Below, piece after piece: positions 26,001-39,781 of a stretch of DNA of 64,000 bases (positions are counted from its first letter, which is position 1; each line of letters begins with the position of its first letter). The notes below the pieces were generated by a model. That model searched no databases and was not told the DNA's origin. It worked only from the letters and a program-made list of their open reading frames with translations. Source of the DNA: Aptenodytes patagonicus (Eukaryota; Chordata; Aves; Sphenisciformes; Spheniscidae); contig NC_134952.1 of assembly GCF_965638725.1 (NCBI RefSeq), positions 58,878,065 to 58,942,064 on the forward strand. The letters are read 5' to 3'. A program made the position numbers and the translations under genes.

Positions 26001-26461
26001 GAGGGAGGACAATTCAGAAGGAAACATTTAAAATTGAAAGGAAAAAGGCATCTCAGGCCTTGAGCCCATGCTGGGCACCATACATCTGTGCGTTTTTAGG
26101 TTGTCTCCACTCTGCAGTCAAAGCTGGGCACACGCGCACAAGACACAGTTACAGGCTTGCGCCATGTCACAAGCAATGTTTCCTCAGCAGCTAATTGGTA
26201 TGAGCTGTGGACTGGGCAGACACCTCCAGAAAGATGGGGGTTTTTTTGGATAAACAGAAATGAACTTTGGTTTATGCTGAAATGCTTCTTTATTCTTGCC
26301 TCCTGACTAATCAGTCACGAGTTCTGGATAACCCTGTACCATCTTCCCACAAAATAAGTCTGGTCTATCTTATAGGGCACAGTGGTATAATGAAATAACT
26401 ATTCCCTGTAGCAATTTGTGCTCCAAAAAAGTATAGGAATTGCTGTCAATTTGGTCAGTAT

Positions 26462-26731
26462 TTACTCTTTACTATTAGCTGCCATTTGTACAGGTGAGAG
26501 CATCTTTTGGCAGGTCTGCGTGTGTAAGGCTCATTGCTTTTAGAGAAGGGCAACAGCCTGTCATCCACAACCATGCTGCCGAAACACAGGGGCAGCTGCG
26601 TTAGGACCTGTACAGAAATAGTCTTACACATCGTTACCAGGTTTGGACAGGACACCAGCGTATCACAGATGAGCAGGTTCATACTCTTCAGTTCCTCCAG
26701 GAAATGGAGTTCCAGCATTGAGGGAACAATC
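26462..26731 (-). other. Exon-like open segment, unidentified
   Basis: On the - strand a strong acceptor (attccctgcatttcttcag) precedes position 26731, and the frame stays open from there to a stop at 26457-26455. The reading contains ELHFLEELKSMNLL, SCPNLVTMCKTISVQ and FGSMVVDDRLLPF, which looks protein-like rather than low-complexity. Possible donors near the end are weak (for example A|GTAAAG). I do not recognise the protein. It may be an exon of an unannotated gene, a decayed pseudogene fragment, or chance; no partner exon was found nearby. Confidence 0.22.
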
Positions 26732-29700
26732 CTGAAGAAATGCAGGGAATATGAAGTTCAGATTCTCCCTCTCTCCTTCTCCTGCATGAGAGTTTCAAAT
26801 TGTCCTTTGATTTCAGAGAATTTGCCATTTATAGTTAATTGTTATGTGATTATGTCTGGAAGTATCCGCTTTAAAAAAAAAAAAATTAGTTACCCACTTG
26901 GAATAATAGATAATACAATGTACTATGCAGACTTTCTAAAAGCACCATCCCTGCTTTCAGGAGCATGTGTGCACCTGGGAAGCAAGGCAGGGGAAGTAGG
27001 CAGGAAAAGACAGCCTATGTTCATATATGAGGAGAAAACTGGGAGCGTGCAGGACAGGCCTGAGAAGGAACCAGGGTTAGAGGCTGAGCACTTGGTGAAT
27101 GAGAATTCTTTTCCAAGTCTCAAGATTTTGACTGACCGACTGACAAATCTGGGTAGAACATCTATTATACTCAATTATCTCTCTCTTCTGCGTACTCATT
27201 TGTTTTCACTGACATGAGCTTTCCAAACTTTTAATCATCTTGATGAAAACAACACAATTCCAACTTCCTTAATACTTCACTTTTAAAAGCTGCAATAAAA
27301 AATGGCTTTTGGTCCAAATACTGTTTTCTCCTAAATATTCCAAAATGTGCTGGGATAATTGTTACTGCTTGACTGCAAGTAAGAACAACCCTATGCTGGA
27401 TGTACCTATGTATGAGAAATCCCATGGTTTTCCGAGCTCCATGGTTATCGTTAAAAAAAACCCCAAAAAACCCCCAGCCACTCAAATAGGTAGTAAAAAA
27501 AATAAAGAGGGAGGGAAAAAACACTTCTGAAATGCATTAAGTACATGTGCACTCATACACAAAACCTACCTATAGTATGATCCTTCAGGAATTTAGTTTA
27601 TAGTTTTGAGAGTTGTATATGACCAAAGGTTATGAGCCTCTCTTGCAGCAAGACTTTCCTGCCTCTTCTGTGAAGCTCACACTGAACTAGACTGGAGGTG
27701 GGGGAGGATGATTGCTTACTGTTTTGCACTCTAGGTGGGGACTGACAGGCAGGCTTTCAACATCAGCCAAAAAGTAATCAGCAATTACAAATTGTATTGT
27801 GTGACGAAGACCATGCTGTGCACATGTGGGGCGTTCTGGCTGCACACCGTCTCCTCGCCAAGAGTTAATGAGATAATTTATCTCCTTGGAGGCTATGCCA
27901 CTGCTAAATCCAAGAGTAAAGGCAGCCTTTGCACAAGCAGTACCTCCTATAGAGCCGGCCCCTGAAACAAAATACTACCTAATTGTAGGCTGCAACTCAA
28001 CAACTACAGCCAAGAAAGGCTCCTCCTCTCTCTGACAGCAACTGCTCACAAGTGGGATGTGTTATTTGAACACGAGAAGCTCCAGGATCTGTGTGCATGC
28101 TCTCAAGGCTGTTTACATCCCTTCAACACGTCTTTGGTGGGTGGCCTTTTTCGTTTTGTTTTTGATTGTTTCTACCCCCTCCTCTTTCCCTCAAAGTACC
28201 GTCATTATTATTATTATTCTAACTGCTATTCCTTAGCCTGATTAAGGCTCTCTGGCTATAGGAGGTATTTTTAATTTTGATTTGGTAAAACAAAACGACA
28301 ACACAGCAGAGAACCCTCAGCTCTTTTGAGTGGATTCAGGCAAAGCTTGACGTTTTGATCATCCCTGCTAATTGTTTCTAGCCAGATCAGAATAAAGTAT
28401 TTAAGGTATTTAAGCCTACGCCTAACTTAAAGCTAGGAGTCACGGCATTATCTTCAACTTGACGGTGCCTCCGATCATCTGCATAACTATCTTGCTGAAT
28501 CAGTAAAACAGTGCAGGAAAACAATCCTCATGCCTGCTAATACTTGAACTTCTTAGGGTTTCTTATTAAAAAGCACTCCCCTGAAAATGAAATCTGAAAC
28601 GGGGTCAGCAAAGACTTTAAGAGGATTTTGTAGTCAGCCTAAGATTTCACAAGGAAAACAGATGCAAGAGACAATTTTTTTTTTTTTTTTTTTAACTCAA
28701 CTAAATGAAATCAGTAAGGGTGAAATCTCAGCAATGAATGCCCCATTTAGGCTTGTTCCATTGCACAGGCAGAATGGGTGGTCTGCAAAACAGGTTAACA
28801 ATTAACACCAGAGGGATGGCTCTGCCAGCATTTCCCACTGAAACCATTTACAGACTGTATGTAAATCCTGACCCTTATGAGGACAAATTTTCCAAGCTCA
28901 AGTCCAAATTTTTAAGTGTTTAACAGCGAGTGTGGAGATCAGATTTTCAGGAACTTGGGTTCCATTTAGACATTTAACAAAGGGTTCAGGTTTTTGCAAG
29001 TCCTTTGCGTAAGTAACTGAAGACTTCTGAAAATTGGCTATGTGTTACAAGAAGCAGTTTCTGTTGCACGAAATAACCTTTACTTAACCTGATTCATACC
29101 TAGTAGCACAGACAGAAGTCTAATATGTTTCTGTGCAAAATTGCAAGAGTCCAATAATCTATCAAGATGTTATACATCATGAACAGGTGAGGCTTTGCAA
29201 CAGGACAACACAACATTACAGCAAGCGAACAGGTGTACAGCGGAGAGTACCCTAACCCTTAATGTAGCGGAACAACGGAGTAAACATACAATTATGCCCA
29301 CCAACAGGCTGGGGCAAGCATTCAGTCCTTTTCATCTGCTCCCTCCATTACATCAGTAATGACAGCCAGCTATGCAAAAACTTACAGTAAGGTGAAGTCC
29401 TCCATGCACCTCAAGCAAATGTAGTCTTAAGCCTAGCTCAGTGTGAGAGCCCGGGAATCATTACTTTCTGATCCCTGGGACAGTCTGCTTGACTCAAGTT
29501 TTAGATGTGAATTTACACAGAGACTAAAACACACCGTGAACTTCCTCACTCCGAGTCAAAACTCCCAGTCACTCCTGCCCAAGCTTCCCATTCAAATTGG
29601 TGACCCATCCACTGTTGCACTTTCATCTAAGTTGCTTGCTATGGATGACCAACCACCCTCGAAAACTGTGTAGGATGTAATGCTTAGGGGCTTCTACAGC

Positions 29701-31540
29701 ATAATTTTGTTCGCCTGTGCTAAAAAAGCAAAATCCTGAAAACACCAAGCCAAAACCTGAGAAAAATTACTGGGCATGTTCTTTTGTGATTTGTAATTCA
29801 GAACTATTAAATGCTTTTATTGCTTCAACTATAGTAGTAGTTGAAGGTCATAGAAAGAAATTAGGGTCCCATGTGCTAGTGGAAAAGGGTCAGGGAGGGT
29901 ACACGCTAACAGCATTATTCATAGATAAGAGCTGCTTAGCATTCTATCATCCCCCCATCGTGGTTCTGCAGCGATCTTTCTAAGCTCCTGACTGAAGTTA
30001 ACAATAGTGCTGAAAAGTCCAGAAAGTCCTACCTTTTACAGCAGGTTTAACAATGGATTTAAGCTCCAGTTCCTGCGTTTATTCTGGGTTCAGTCATCAG
30101 TTCCTTATAAACACTAAAAACAAACGAACAGTTAAAGGGCTGCAATCTAAAGGATTAATGTGTCTTCCCATTTTCTTAGTCTGACCTCACCTCATTTTTA
30201 GGGACTTCCCCTTGACTATGTGCATGCATTATTTCTAGAGAAAGAGAAAGATACATGCGCTGCACTAGATGTACCAGCTAAAGGTTTCTCAATGGCAAAT
30301 TTAATCCTGTCACCTTGGAGGATGAAAAGCCTGGTTGGGGGCCACTCGTCATGGAAATTGGAGAAGAAAGGTTGGAGTTGCAATGGAAAGCTGGCTTCAG
30401 AAAGGCTCCAGGAGAGCCAGGCCTGCCCTCCCCACTTTCGCAGGGGACCAGAGATACCCAATGCTGCTTCTAGGAAGACCTATCCATCCCTGGGATAAAG
30501 GGTGGTCCTGGCTTTCCAAGGCCGGCAGACGGGATGTGGTGAGTTTTCCTGGACAATCACTTCTCCTTCTGCACTTTGGCAAGCTCTCTGCCTCCTTGGG
30601 GACACACAAATATATGTGGGTAAGATTTAAAAATGAGGAGTACTCAGTTTGCATACCTATTTGTATTTGCACAAGACCCAAAGGCAAAAAACTTTTAGGG
30701 CTCTGTAACTGACAAAATTTCCATTTGCCAAAACACTAAAGTTCCATTTTGTAACACGGCATCATGGTGACCAGTCTGTCACAGCCAGAGTACGGTATTT
30801 ATTCAGCCTTAAGTACTTCAAGTTCTCAGCAAGTTTGCTGAGCACACAAGGTCTGTCCTACTGCAAGCTTAAGAGGATTCATCCAGATCTGGATTCACAT
30901 GGAGGGGTATCACAGAGAAGAGATGAGACAAAATGAGAAGCAGCTTGAATAAAGTGGAAAGTGAAGGAAGGCTGAGGTTCCTTTTTTCTTTTGGCATTCA
31001 CCAAATGACGACCAGAAACACAGGATATCTTCAAGTTCAGTATAATACATTCCTAATACCCATATGTTTAGATTACTTGCTACTGTGACCGTTTATTGCA
31101 CAACTTTTAGGTGCAGCACACGTAGTAGGGCTGCTTGACTTTTTTCACTGCCTGTTTTTTCCCCACTGCTTTACCAAAAAAAAAAAAAAAGGCAGGGGGG
31201 GGAAAAAAAAGGCAGCTACCTTGTCTTTGCCATAATGGGAGATGACAGTTCATGCCAGCGTCTCAGGATGTGATAAGCCAAGAGCAGCCCCAGTCAATGA
31301 GGGACACTGGTGCTGCTGTAACGAGTAGTGAGCAAGAGGCAGTAGTTTGAAGCACAGCCCTAGGTGTCAGTTATTCTACCTTGTCAGGAAAGAGTAATTA
31401 GAGACCACCACCCTGTTGCCTTCAAATCTCTCCTGCCACCCCCACTGGTCCTCATTCATCATCATGAAGGCTTCTCTCAGTGATTCATTATGAGCGGGCT
31501 GCCTTTCCAAGGGAGGCACTGAGAGGAATTTTCCACTTCT

Positions 31541-31567
31541 CCCTCCCTCCCTCCCTCCCTCCCCCTC
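31541..31567. repeat. (CCCT)n polypyrimidine microsatellite
   Basis: At least five tandem CCCT units followed by ccccct. The complement is purine-rich and G-tract forming. Confidence 0.9.
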
Positions 31568-31774
31568 CGCACCGCAGCAATCTCATTTCATTACAAGCCC
31601 AGGATCCTAACGTCAGTGGCTTCGGGCATCTGCTAATAAGGAACAAACAGTTTCCAGGAACAGGAGACACCATGAGTGCATTAAAAAACTCTTCCGAGAA
31701 AGAAAACCCATCACATGTCTCTGATAGAGAAGGTGAGCAAAAGGTAAGGGCCTGTGAAAAGCTGAATGAAATCC

Positions 31775-31795
31775 GGGGGGGGGGGGGGGGGGGGG
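31775..31795. repeat. Homopolymer run of 21 G
   Basis: An uninterrupted G run flanked by atcc and aaggg. Runs of this length are prone to sequencing and assembly length error, so the exact count is unreliable. Confidence 0.9.
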
Positions 31796-34700
31796 AAGGG
31801 CCTGTAAAGTACACAGTAAAAGCACTATCAGGCAGGAGGAAAGAGAGCAAAGAAGCCTGGGCAAATACTGGTTTACCTACGGGGCTTTAAGCAGAAATGT
31901 GGGGCAAACATATATTTGCACATATAGTACCAAGAGGCACAAAGCATTTCAAAAGCAGTGAGACTATTTAGATCAACCGAACTCAGATATATCGCAACAG
32001 CACTGGGTTCCAACTGCTCATTTTGCTGGTTTCTCCTTCAAAAGTAATTGCAAAATTTCTCTCTGCATGAAACGGCAAGACGACTTACCTATTTTAGTAA
32101 AGCACTCAGATTCATGTGTATGTGCCTGTACTACATGTCTACACAAATACTGCAAAGGAGGAATTTTCATCATTCCACTTCCTTTGAGCTATTCTAGCTA
32201 GGTTCAGAGGATCCTCCAAAAAGAGCTGGAAGTTTTTAACAGCCTTGTCAGTTTAAAGAAAGCTGTTTGCTAACTAGTGTTACAGTTATACATATATTAT
32301 ACATGTATATAGCATATAGTTATATGCTAAACTAAACTCTCCATGTTCATTCTTCCAGATACATATTGTAAATGGGGCATCTTTCCAGATCTGGGGTAGG
32401 AGTGTCCCAGTTGCTGAAGAGCTGCCATCAGACAGCACTGAACTGGTCCTACACTGCGGACATGCAATACTCGAGAGCCACAAAGTTCCTCTCTTGAGGA
32501 CGTCATCCTACATATGATGTCACCTATTTCTGTGAGGCTGGGAAACAACACTGCTTGAAAAAACAGCTTTACTTGAATTAAAGATTTAAAATTGGAGATA
32601 GCAGCTCAAACAAGTTTTGAAGGGTTTGAGAAAAATGGCATTTAGGGTAGGAACTGAACCAAGGCAAATCAAATTAATTGACGTAATGGCAAGAAAGTTA
32701 ACCCTTTTGTGGAAGCTGAATGTTGCGTGCTCACTAAAAGTATGCTTCTGAAACTCCAGGTTTGTACAATACTTTAATTATAATTACACAGCAGAAGACA
32801 GACTGTGCTACTCTTGTGCTCACTGCTGCCAGAACTACGCACTGAGCTCCCAAACAAGATAAAAGTTCTCTCTATGGATGCGATTGAAAAAAGAAAAAAA
32901 GTACAGCTCTGACTTGTTTTGAGTCAGCTTGCTGTGAGAATGCCAAGTGAGAAAAGATTAAGGCTAAAAACCTGTCTTTCAACAGCTGTTAGAACATGTC
33001 AGGAATACCCAGAGGATGAATGTATTCCATTAGTATAAGAACATTGACAGCCTGAAACTATGGAAAACTGAGTAATAGCAGGATTGCACATGCTAATTTA
33101 TCTAAAACAATGACTACTAGCAAAGGCTAAATATCACATAATTGACTCCATGACATTTAGTTCCAAAATTCTGGTCTAGATTTATCTCTGTTAACACAAA
33201 TGATTTGTTCCTTATCGAGTCCTTTTAATAGAGACCTGAAGTGGAGAAAAGGTGGATTGGATAGGAAGAGACAGATCCATCCAAAAGGCTTGACACTTCC
33301 TAAGCTTGTAGTATTTTAGTGGAGCATATAAACACGTCAGCGAGATTAGACCCCCCCTGCTATTCCCTTCATGCAGGCTTCAGTGCCTGTATTTCCCCTT
33401 TGAGAAGCTGTGAGAAAACTGTTAGCGAAAAGAATTTGGTGTTTTACTACTGCTGAGGCAGGCAGAGTTTTTATGCCTTAACAAACCATAGCAGGACAAA
33501 AAAGTGCTATGCCAAGTGATCTACTTCTCTTCTACACATAACTTCCGTGCACACAACACAAACTCACTTGAATTGCTAAAAGAGAAAAAAGAACTGAAAA
33601 TCAAAAATAAAAATACTTTATTATGCTCTGACCTCTGCTTTATAAGGGAGGCTATGATTTTATTTCTGGTATTCTAGGATTGTAAAGCCTGGTATTTGGT
33701 TAATTTTACATAAGGTGTCAATCTTGATCAACATCAAAGAAAAATCTAAGTATTGTAGTCATTGAAAATACATCATATTTTATTATGGCCTAACTGCACA
33801 AGACTGTTTATTATACACTATTAACATGATTGCTGGATGTAGCGAACCAAAATTTATAGCAAGCTTTGTAATACGAAGGCTTCTTCATCACTGTATTCTT
33901 GAAAGATGCTGTGAATTGTTTGTGGGAATGCTGAAATTCATTCCTTAACAGTACTTACTAGTGAAAGGATTGTTTACAAAATTAGTGATGGAGAACTCAT
34001 GTTGTCATCTATCTTTGGCTTCCCAAGGAAACAGCTTGTTCCCAGGAAATAAGTATTTAGTCTTTAGCATCTGCATGGTCCTCATACTCACAAATTTTTA
34101 AGCGGTCACAGTACTCACTATATTTCTTTTTTCTACACTGAGTGAAATTAGGAAGTGTTATTAGCCTTATTTTCGTGAGGGGAACTGAGCCACCCTGATT
34201 ATGCAAGGCATATCAAAAGTTTGTAGCAAGGCAGGCAATAATAGCCCAATAACTCAAGCTACTGCCATAGTTACTGGATCTCTTAAAACCCCACAGTTAT
34301 TCCATGTACTTGTTCTGTACTCACAGGACTTTTACTCCTTTGGCCAGCTCAGCTGGTAAGAGCTGATACCATCAGATGCTATGACTCTCTAAAATGACGT
34401 AATGACAGATAACCCTAGATGGACAAAGAAGAGACAAATTTAATACTGCTTCAGTTAGGAAATATTAATTAAAACAGTGATCTACAACTTTTCTCTGGAT
34501 TGTTCCCATTGAATATAATGATTGCCACATTGATCTCTGAGTCGCCCTACTGTATCTGTTCTTTCACACAGATTACTGTGTCTGGAAACTCATTTGGTGT
34601 CTGTGCATATAGCTCCTAAAGCACATAAGTACCTATCACTGGGGAAGTAAAATATGTGGATTACAACAGTGCATGCACTGGGGTCACTACTGTCATGTGC

Positions 34701-36916
34701 AAGACCACTACTAGAGGTTAATCTGAACATGGATTTACATTATGGTTAAACATACTTTGGGAAAAAGCTTTCCAAGAAATACTTACAAATTGATTCAGTG
34801 GTAATAATACTTCACTGATCCTATTTTTTGGACCAGTTTCTTTAAACTCTGCTTAACACTGCTTTATTAAATGCTGGTATGATAAGACAGCCACACTGCA
34901 ACACTGAATTATGTTCAACCACATGCTTATGCTAGTATGAGATGAATTTGTCAACCTAAACTGATAGAATACAGACTCTGTTGTCACAGAACACAAACTG
35001 TTGTCCAACAGGTATTTTGGTGTTCAAACTTCAAGCCTCATGGTTACTTGAAAGGCAAATGAAACACTATTTCTGAAACAGAATGCAGTTTCTAGCATCA
35101 GGTCTCTACTAAGGCTGGAAATCTAAAAGAATGACAGTACTAGCATTATAGCTTGGGATTCAAAGAAAAAGAAAAATCTGTAGTTTTGCTAGTCAAATAT
35201 ACAAATCTGATGTTAGCTCAGTCAGCACAGATCAAGTTTCACTACTTGCCCTGGAAAGAAACACTCTTTTGGGAGGGATAATAATTCTTTCAAGCAATGT
35301 TCGCAAGTTGGGCCCAGGAGAAGGAATTAAAAATAGCAAGATAAGACTGATGACAGTAGTTAAGTTTCTAACATAACAGTGGGAGAGGCCAGTCTGACTC
35401 ATCACCAAAAAGATAACTGGAAATGGGAGATTAAAAGGCCACACTCATTCCCACACAATTCGCAGACCTCCTAGTAACTCAATCTGAACACCATGAAAGC
35501 TAAATAAAGATATAGCTGGTTTTTATCTTAACTGAAGAAGCTTAATAAGCTACCCAAACTAAAAATGTAAATTAAAACTCCGGAATGGATATTCTGGACA
35601 ACAGTCACGTCCTGCAAATAGGAACAGCGAGTATGTCTCAGGCCACAAAACCAACAGGCTCTCACACTACCTCTCTGAATAACAACATGAGTGATGCAGC
35701 TGCTGAAGAGCTCATATGATTTTGTTTTTTTTTTTTTTGTTTTGTCGAGTTGTGTGTGATGCAGCTCCAAAGTCCAGCTAAGAGATACTCCATTAAGCAT
35801 CTTCCTTAGCTGGCTAGAATAGCAAGTGAAGTCTAGATGCTGATATCCAGAGGTCACAGAAGTAACATTGCACCACTGTATTATACCTACGCAGATTATG
35901 TCTACACAAAGGCACAGAGGGATGGCAACAAATTGAAGTGTAGTGGTCTTGTCAGTTAGCCTAAGGATAGATTAAAGCCTAGAAAAAGAAACAAGGAAAG
36001 GATGGTATTGAAATTTAACCCCTTACCCGCTCTGACAAATTATTTAGCCCTTCACACTTCTAGAGATTATTCAGGAGATCAGAAAAATAAATCACCTAAG
36101 TAAAAGAATACACACCTGTTTCTGCCGAGCTGCTATGGTGACTGTTTCTACTTCAGAAATATCAGAAAGACTGTCTACCAAATACCCTAGACTACCAGTG
36201 GGGAGAACATAAACCTAAAGGGAAAACTCATGCTAAATTAAAAAAAATAACAAACCAGAAGTACCTGAAGTGAACCAGATTAATGAAAGCTAAAGTGAAG
36301 TAAACACCACAAAAACTTTCTGCTACGTAAGGTGAGTTGTTCCCATCCTGAACTGGGAAGGTACCATGGCTGCGGGTGACCTAGACTTAGAGAAACCAGG
36401 ATGACAAAGGGAGACAAGATGGGTCCAGGAAGGGAGGTTCCTGGGATAAGGACAAATAGTTTTAGTCTTTGCTCAAAAAAGTGGGCCAAATAGGAAAAAT
36501 ATCTACTTGTAAAAAACAACCCAACGAACAAACAAAAAACCTAGACACAAAGCGCAATAAAAATCTCAAAGGACTACGTCTGGTCTAAAGAAAGACGCTC
36601 TATAGTTTAACAGCAATTGTTTCATAGTCTCCAATGATCAATAGGTCTGAGACTACCAAAAAAGGGTTAACTCCTTTGCTCTGTTCTCCTTAGATGCCCA
36701 CCTGGGTAACAGCAGGGAAATCTGGCTGTCCCAGCAGGAAGCTATAGGCACAGGTGGCTGGGGCAGATTCAGGATGTTTTTAAAATGGTAGGAAAAAGAC
36801 TGGGAGAGGCTGCCTTTTCCAGGCCAAACAGTGGGAAATATTTAGTTGGGACATTTTTCTGCTAGCAGTAGAAGACATCAGCTTGGAAGATTAATAATTT
36901 TTTTTTTTCCTACTAG

Positions 36917-37176
36917 ATCTTTATGGTATCCAGCTGCAGTCTAAAACAGAGAATGACGATGGTACAGCTGGACAAACCATGGTGCTAGAAATGTACGTTT
37001 GGAAAACCTGGCCTCCAGAAATCTTTCAACAGCTGTACGAACCTGACAACTGCTTGCTCCACCAAAGCAGTGCTAAAATTGGTGGGGTAACAGAGCAAAT
37101 ACATTTTGATGCTCTTAAACTGGGCAAACACTGCAAGAACTATATAAAATTCTTTAATGAGAAATTACCACAAAAG
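36917..37176 (+). other. Exon-like open segment, unidentified
   Basis: A long T-rich tract (36899-36909) and cctactag precede 36917. The frame is open from there through an in-frame ATG at 36979 to a possible donor AAG|GTAGTT after 37176, and it ends in phase 0. Readable pieces include EMYVWKTWPPEIF and LYEPDNCLLHQSS. I recognise no domain. If real it could join the + strand segment at 39184, whose phase is compatible, but a one-in-three phase match is weak support. Confidence 0.18.
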
Positions 37177-39183
37177 GTAGTTCTATTTACATGGGGAAAA
37201 AATTCAATACTGTTTAGCAGTTCTTGACATTTCCTGCTTTTACACACATCCTCTCTCACAACATCTCCCAGAAAATACGTGTAAACATTACTTTATAATG
37301 TAAACTTCTACTTAATGGCAGCTTTTAAGTCTTCTGTCAAAAATATATCCATACACAAACGGAATACGTCGGCTTTGAATCTTACTCAGCTAAATTGAAA
37401 GCGAAGACTGAACTGCATTATAGCCGAAATCTACAGATATTCAACACATAAACACTAAAACCAGTTGTATCTGTCAAAAAGGATTTGTTGAATCCGTTAA
37501 GTATTAGGTATTTTTCACTCAAAAGATAACTTGGCTTCTCTAAGAATGAAAATACCTGTATGAGATACAGAATACTTCCTACCCAAGTCACAAGTAGCTG
37601 GTACATGTTAAATCCTATTTTCTCAAAGGCATTCTATTCTTTGTGCTTACAGGCCTTTTCTGAGTACCTGTATAAAGGAGAAGGAAGTATCAAGCTGGGA
37701 TTAAATATATAGTATCACCTGAACTGCTGTATTAGGTATAGCCCAACATCCACTTATGAAAGGCAAACACTTGAAAAGGGAGTGCAAAAAACAGGGTGAA
37801 AACCTCCCAAAACAAAAACCTCCCACAACAACAAAAACCAAACCCCACCACCACCACTAAAAAACCCCACAGAACAAGTGAACATTTTGCCTGTGATTTA
37901 TAGAGACGGTTCACAGCCTTCTCACTGACCCCCTCTCCCCTCTCACAACTGTCTCAGTTTTGGAAATCTCTTGTGACAGAAGAAAAATGAAATTAAGTCA
38001 GCTGCTGCAATGTTCCGTTGGCCAAACTAAAAACTATTCATGATACAAAATCCTCAACTAAGGCGTATGATACCCATATCTTCCAGAGAAAATCCTCATT
38101 ACCCTAACAGTGAGCTTGTATCGTGTAAACTGCTGTGTCCCAGACAATGCTCTAATAAAGAGCATAGTGTCAAATTCACAATGCAAGCTAATATGTGACT
38201 GTAACCAGGTGAGCAGATCTTTGGTGTCATTTTGTTCATTTTACAAAATACATTTTAATCCCCACACTTCAGTGATTGCTAAGCCTCATGTCACACCAAT
38301 GTTTTCTAGACTTCAAAAATGTAGGAGAAATCTAAAAGTTTCTTGTCTTCTAAAATAAATTCTTCCAAATTTCCATTTAATTTCAGAGCCATACTGTCAG
38401 TCTTACATTATCACAACTGGTTTTCCTGGATTAAAGGTACTATTTCCAAGTAGCATTCTTGAAGACAGTTTCTTTTCTTTTCCTAGCCTTTCCTCCCCCC
38501 GCTCCCATTATTTTTAGAATAATGGACCCGACATGCTAGCAAAGCTAACCTGGGATTTTGAAGGGGAGAAATTAGGGTGGTGTTTTTTTTTTTTCCCACA
38601 TCTCCTGAAAGGTGGTACTTGTCTGAATCAAATTTATTTTTAGCTTCTCGGCAACAGAGATGCCAATTCCTGTTTCTGTTGGTGCTTTCAATACTTTTGG
38701 CTTCTTGTTGCAAAGTAATTTCCACATCTCTAGTGCACAGTCACCTTATGCCCTTTGTGGAAGCCTGCTTTCACTCATCTACAGCACTTGCATCCAGTTT
38801 AGTTTAGAAACCGGTCTGCTGTTTTGATCTGTCAGTTTTAAAGTTCATGTTTAAAAACAGGACTTAAAAAAAAATATTTGACACCACTAGCTGAAAGAGA
38901 ACCAAGGAGAACTTTGCACCTCCAATTCATACAAAAGTGATTACTCTAGAATGTTCTCATATGAAAATTAAAATTGCATTGTTTCTTTTTAAGGCATGAG
39001 CTTCTAAAATGGAAAAGCACTATTATTTGCGGAATAACTGATCTATAGTTTTAAGACCTAGTATTGTCAAAAGCCTACCTTTCTGGTAAATGTAATTGTT
39101 TCAGAAATTGTTGTGTTTGCTGTATTTACGGAAATAGAACATTAAATTCTCCACAGAGGAGTAGGCCTTCTTCACTTCTGCAG

Positions 39184-39289
39184 GATATGATAGTTTGGAT
39201 TGACTCAGCAGCAGCTCTTACAGTGACTTCCAATCTGGGGGACATCTTTATTTTCAATGCAGATGAAAAAATGCTTTCTCAAAAAGAAA
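39184..39289 (+). other. Exon-like open segment antisense to the TBCK 3' end
   Basis: The acceptor ttcttcacttctgcag and donor AAA|GTAAGT bound a 106-base open segment reading DMIVWIDSAAALTV and then GDIFIFNADEKML. Both splice signals are close to consensus. No protein is recognised. It lies just past the proposed TBCK cleavage site on the opposite strand, so it could belong to an antisense or readthrough transcript, or be chance. Confidence 0.2.
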
Positions 39290-39295
39290 GTAAGT

Positions 39296-39781
39296 CACAA
39301 GATACAGCAATTACTCTTTATTAGAGAACACACTTTTTCACAGGATACATGCAGGGTACAGTTTCAGCTTGTTACTTTCAATATTCACAGTAAAATACTT
39401 TCGAAAAATAATCTATTTAAGTGCATCTTAGAACCATCAAGTGCCAGTTTGTTTTGTTCTGCAGAAATATTTATAAGATACCAATGCCAGCTGAGTTACT
39501 CTTTTTGTGCTCAGACTTGCTCAACCAGTTGTGCATTACATCAGCGCTGAAAGAGGTTTCTTGGAAAGCTTGAAGCTTCACAGTTTTCATCTGTTCCAAC
39601 TGAAGCTCTGAATCAAAGAATAAACACAAAGCTCCTGTGCTCTAGATCTGCAGGATAAGACACTGATTATCAGGATAGCTTGTATAGTGAAGATGCCATA
39701 ATGCCCTTTGGGTTTGGGATATCCATGTTGTACGGTAAGACTTCCCTATTCAGACAGATTGTCCTGAATGTTTACGGTCAC
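39296..39781 (-). other. TBCK: TBCK 3' UTR (predicted)
   Basis: Sequence following the TBCK stop codon on the - strand. The first canonical poly(A) signal downstream is AATAAA (plus 39317-39322), followed in transcript sense by a T/G-rich stretch, which suggests cleavage near 39300 and a UTR of roughly 480 bases. A second AATAAA occurs near plus 39247. No other gene overlaps on the same strand. Confidence 0.55.
39317..39322 (-). terminator. TBCK: Poly(A) signal AATAAA for TBCK
   Basis: This is the first AATAAA after the TBCK stop on its strand, read as TAATAAAGAG. A T-rich, G-containing stretch lies 20-40 bases further on, as expected for a downstream element. Confidence 0.55.

Larger units (their letters stand above)
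14116..36916. other. Intergenic, between first LTR and the TBCK 3' flank
   Basis: About 23 kb with no identifiable gene. It holds pyrimidine and purine tracts (14730-14774, 20003-20053, 31541-31567), a run of 21 G (31775-31795), AT-rich microsatellite patches (17340-17398, 22786-22810, 32290-32329) and poly(A)/poly(T) runs (28675-28693). An open frame of 227 codons at 26534-27217 (+) runs straight through a poly(A) tract and has no domain I recognise. The opposite strand of its first part has an exon-like segment, listed separately. I saw no CR1 LINE 3' end with the usual octamer repeat. Confidence 0.6.

Noticed and set aside
26534-27217. 227-codon open frame on the + strand, the longest in the window
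   Set aside because: It runs through a poly(A) tract giving a lysine run, has no domain or splice context, and its first part overlaps a better - strand candidate.
31488-31864. Proline- and glycine-rich frames on both strands
   Set aside because: They translate the (CCCT)n and poly(G) tracts; not coding.
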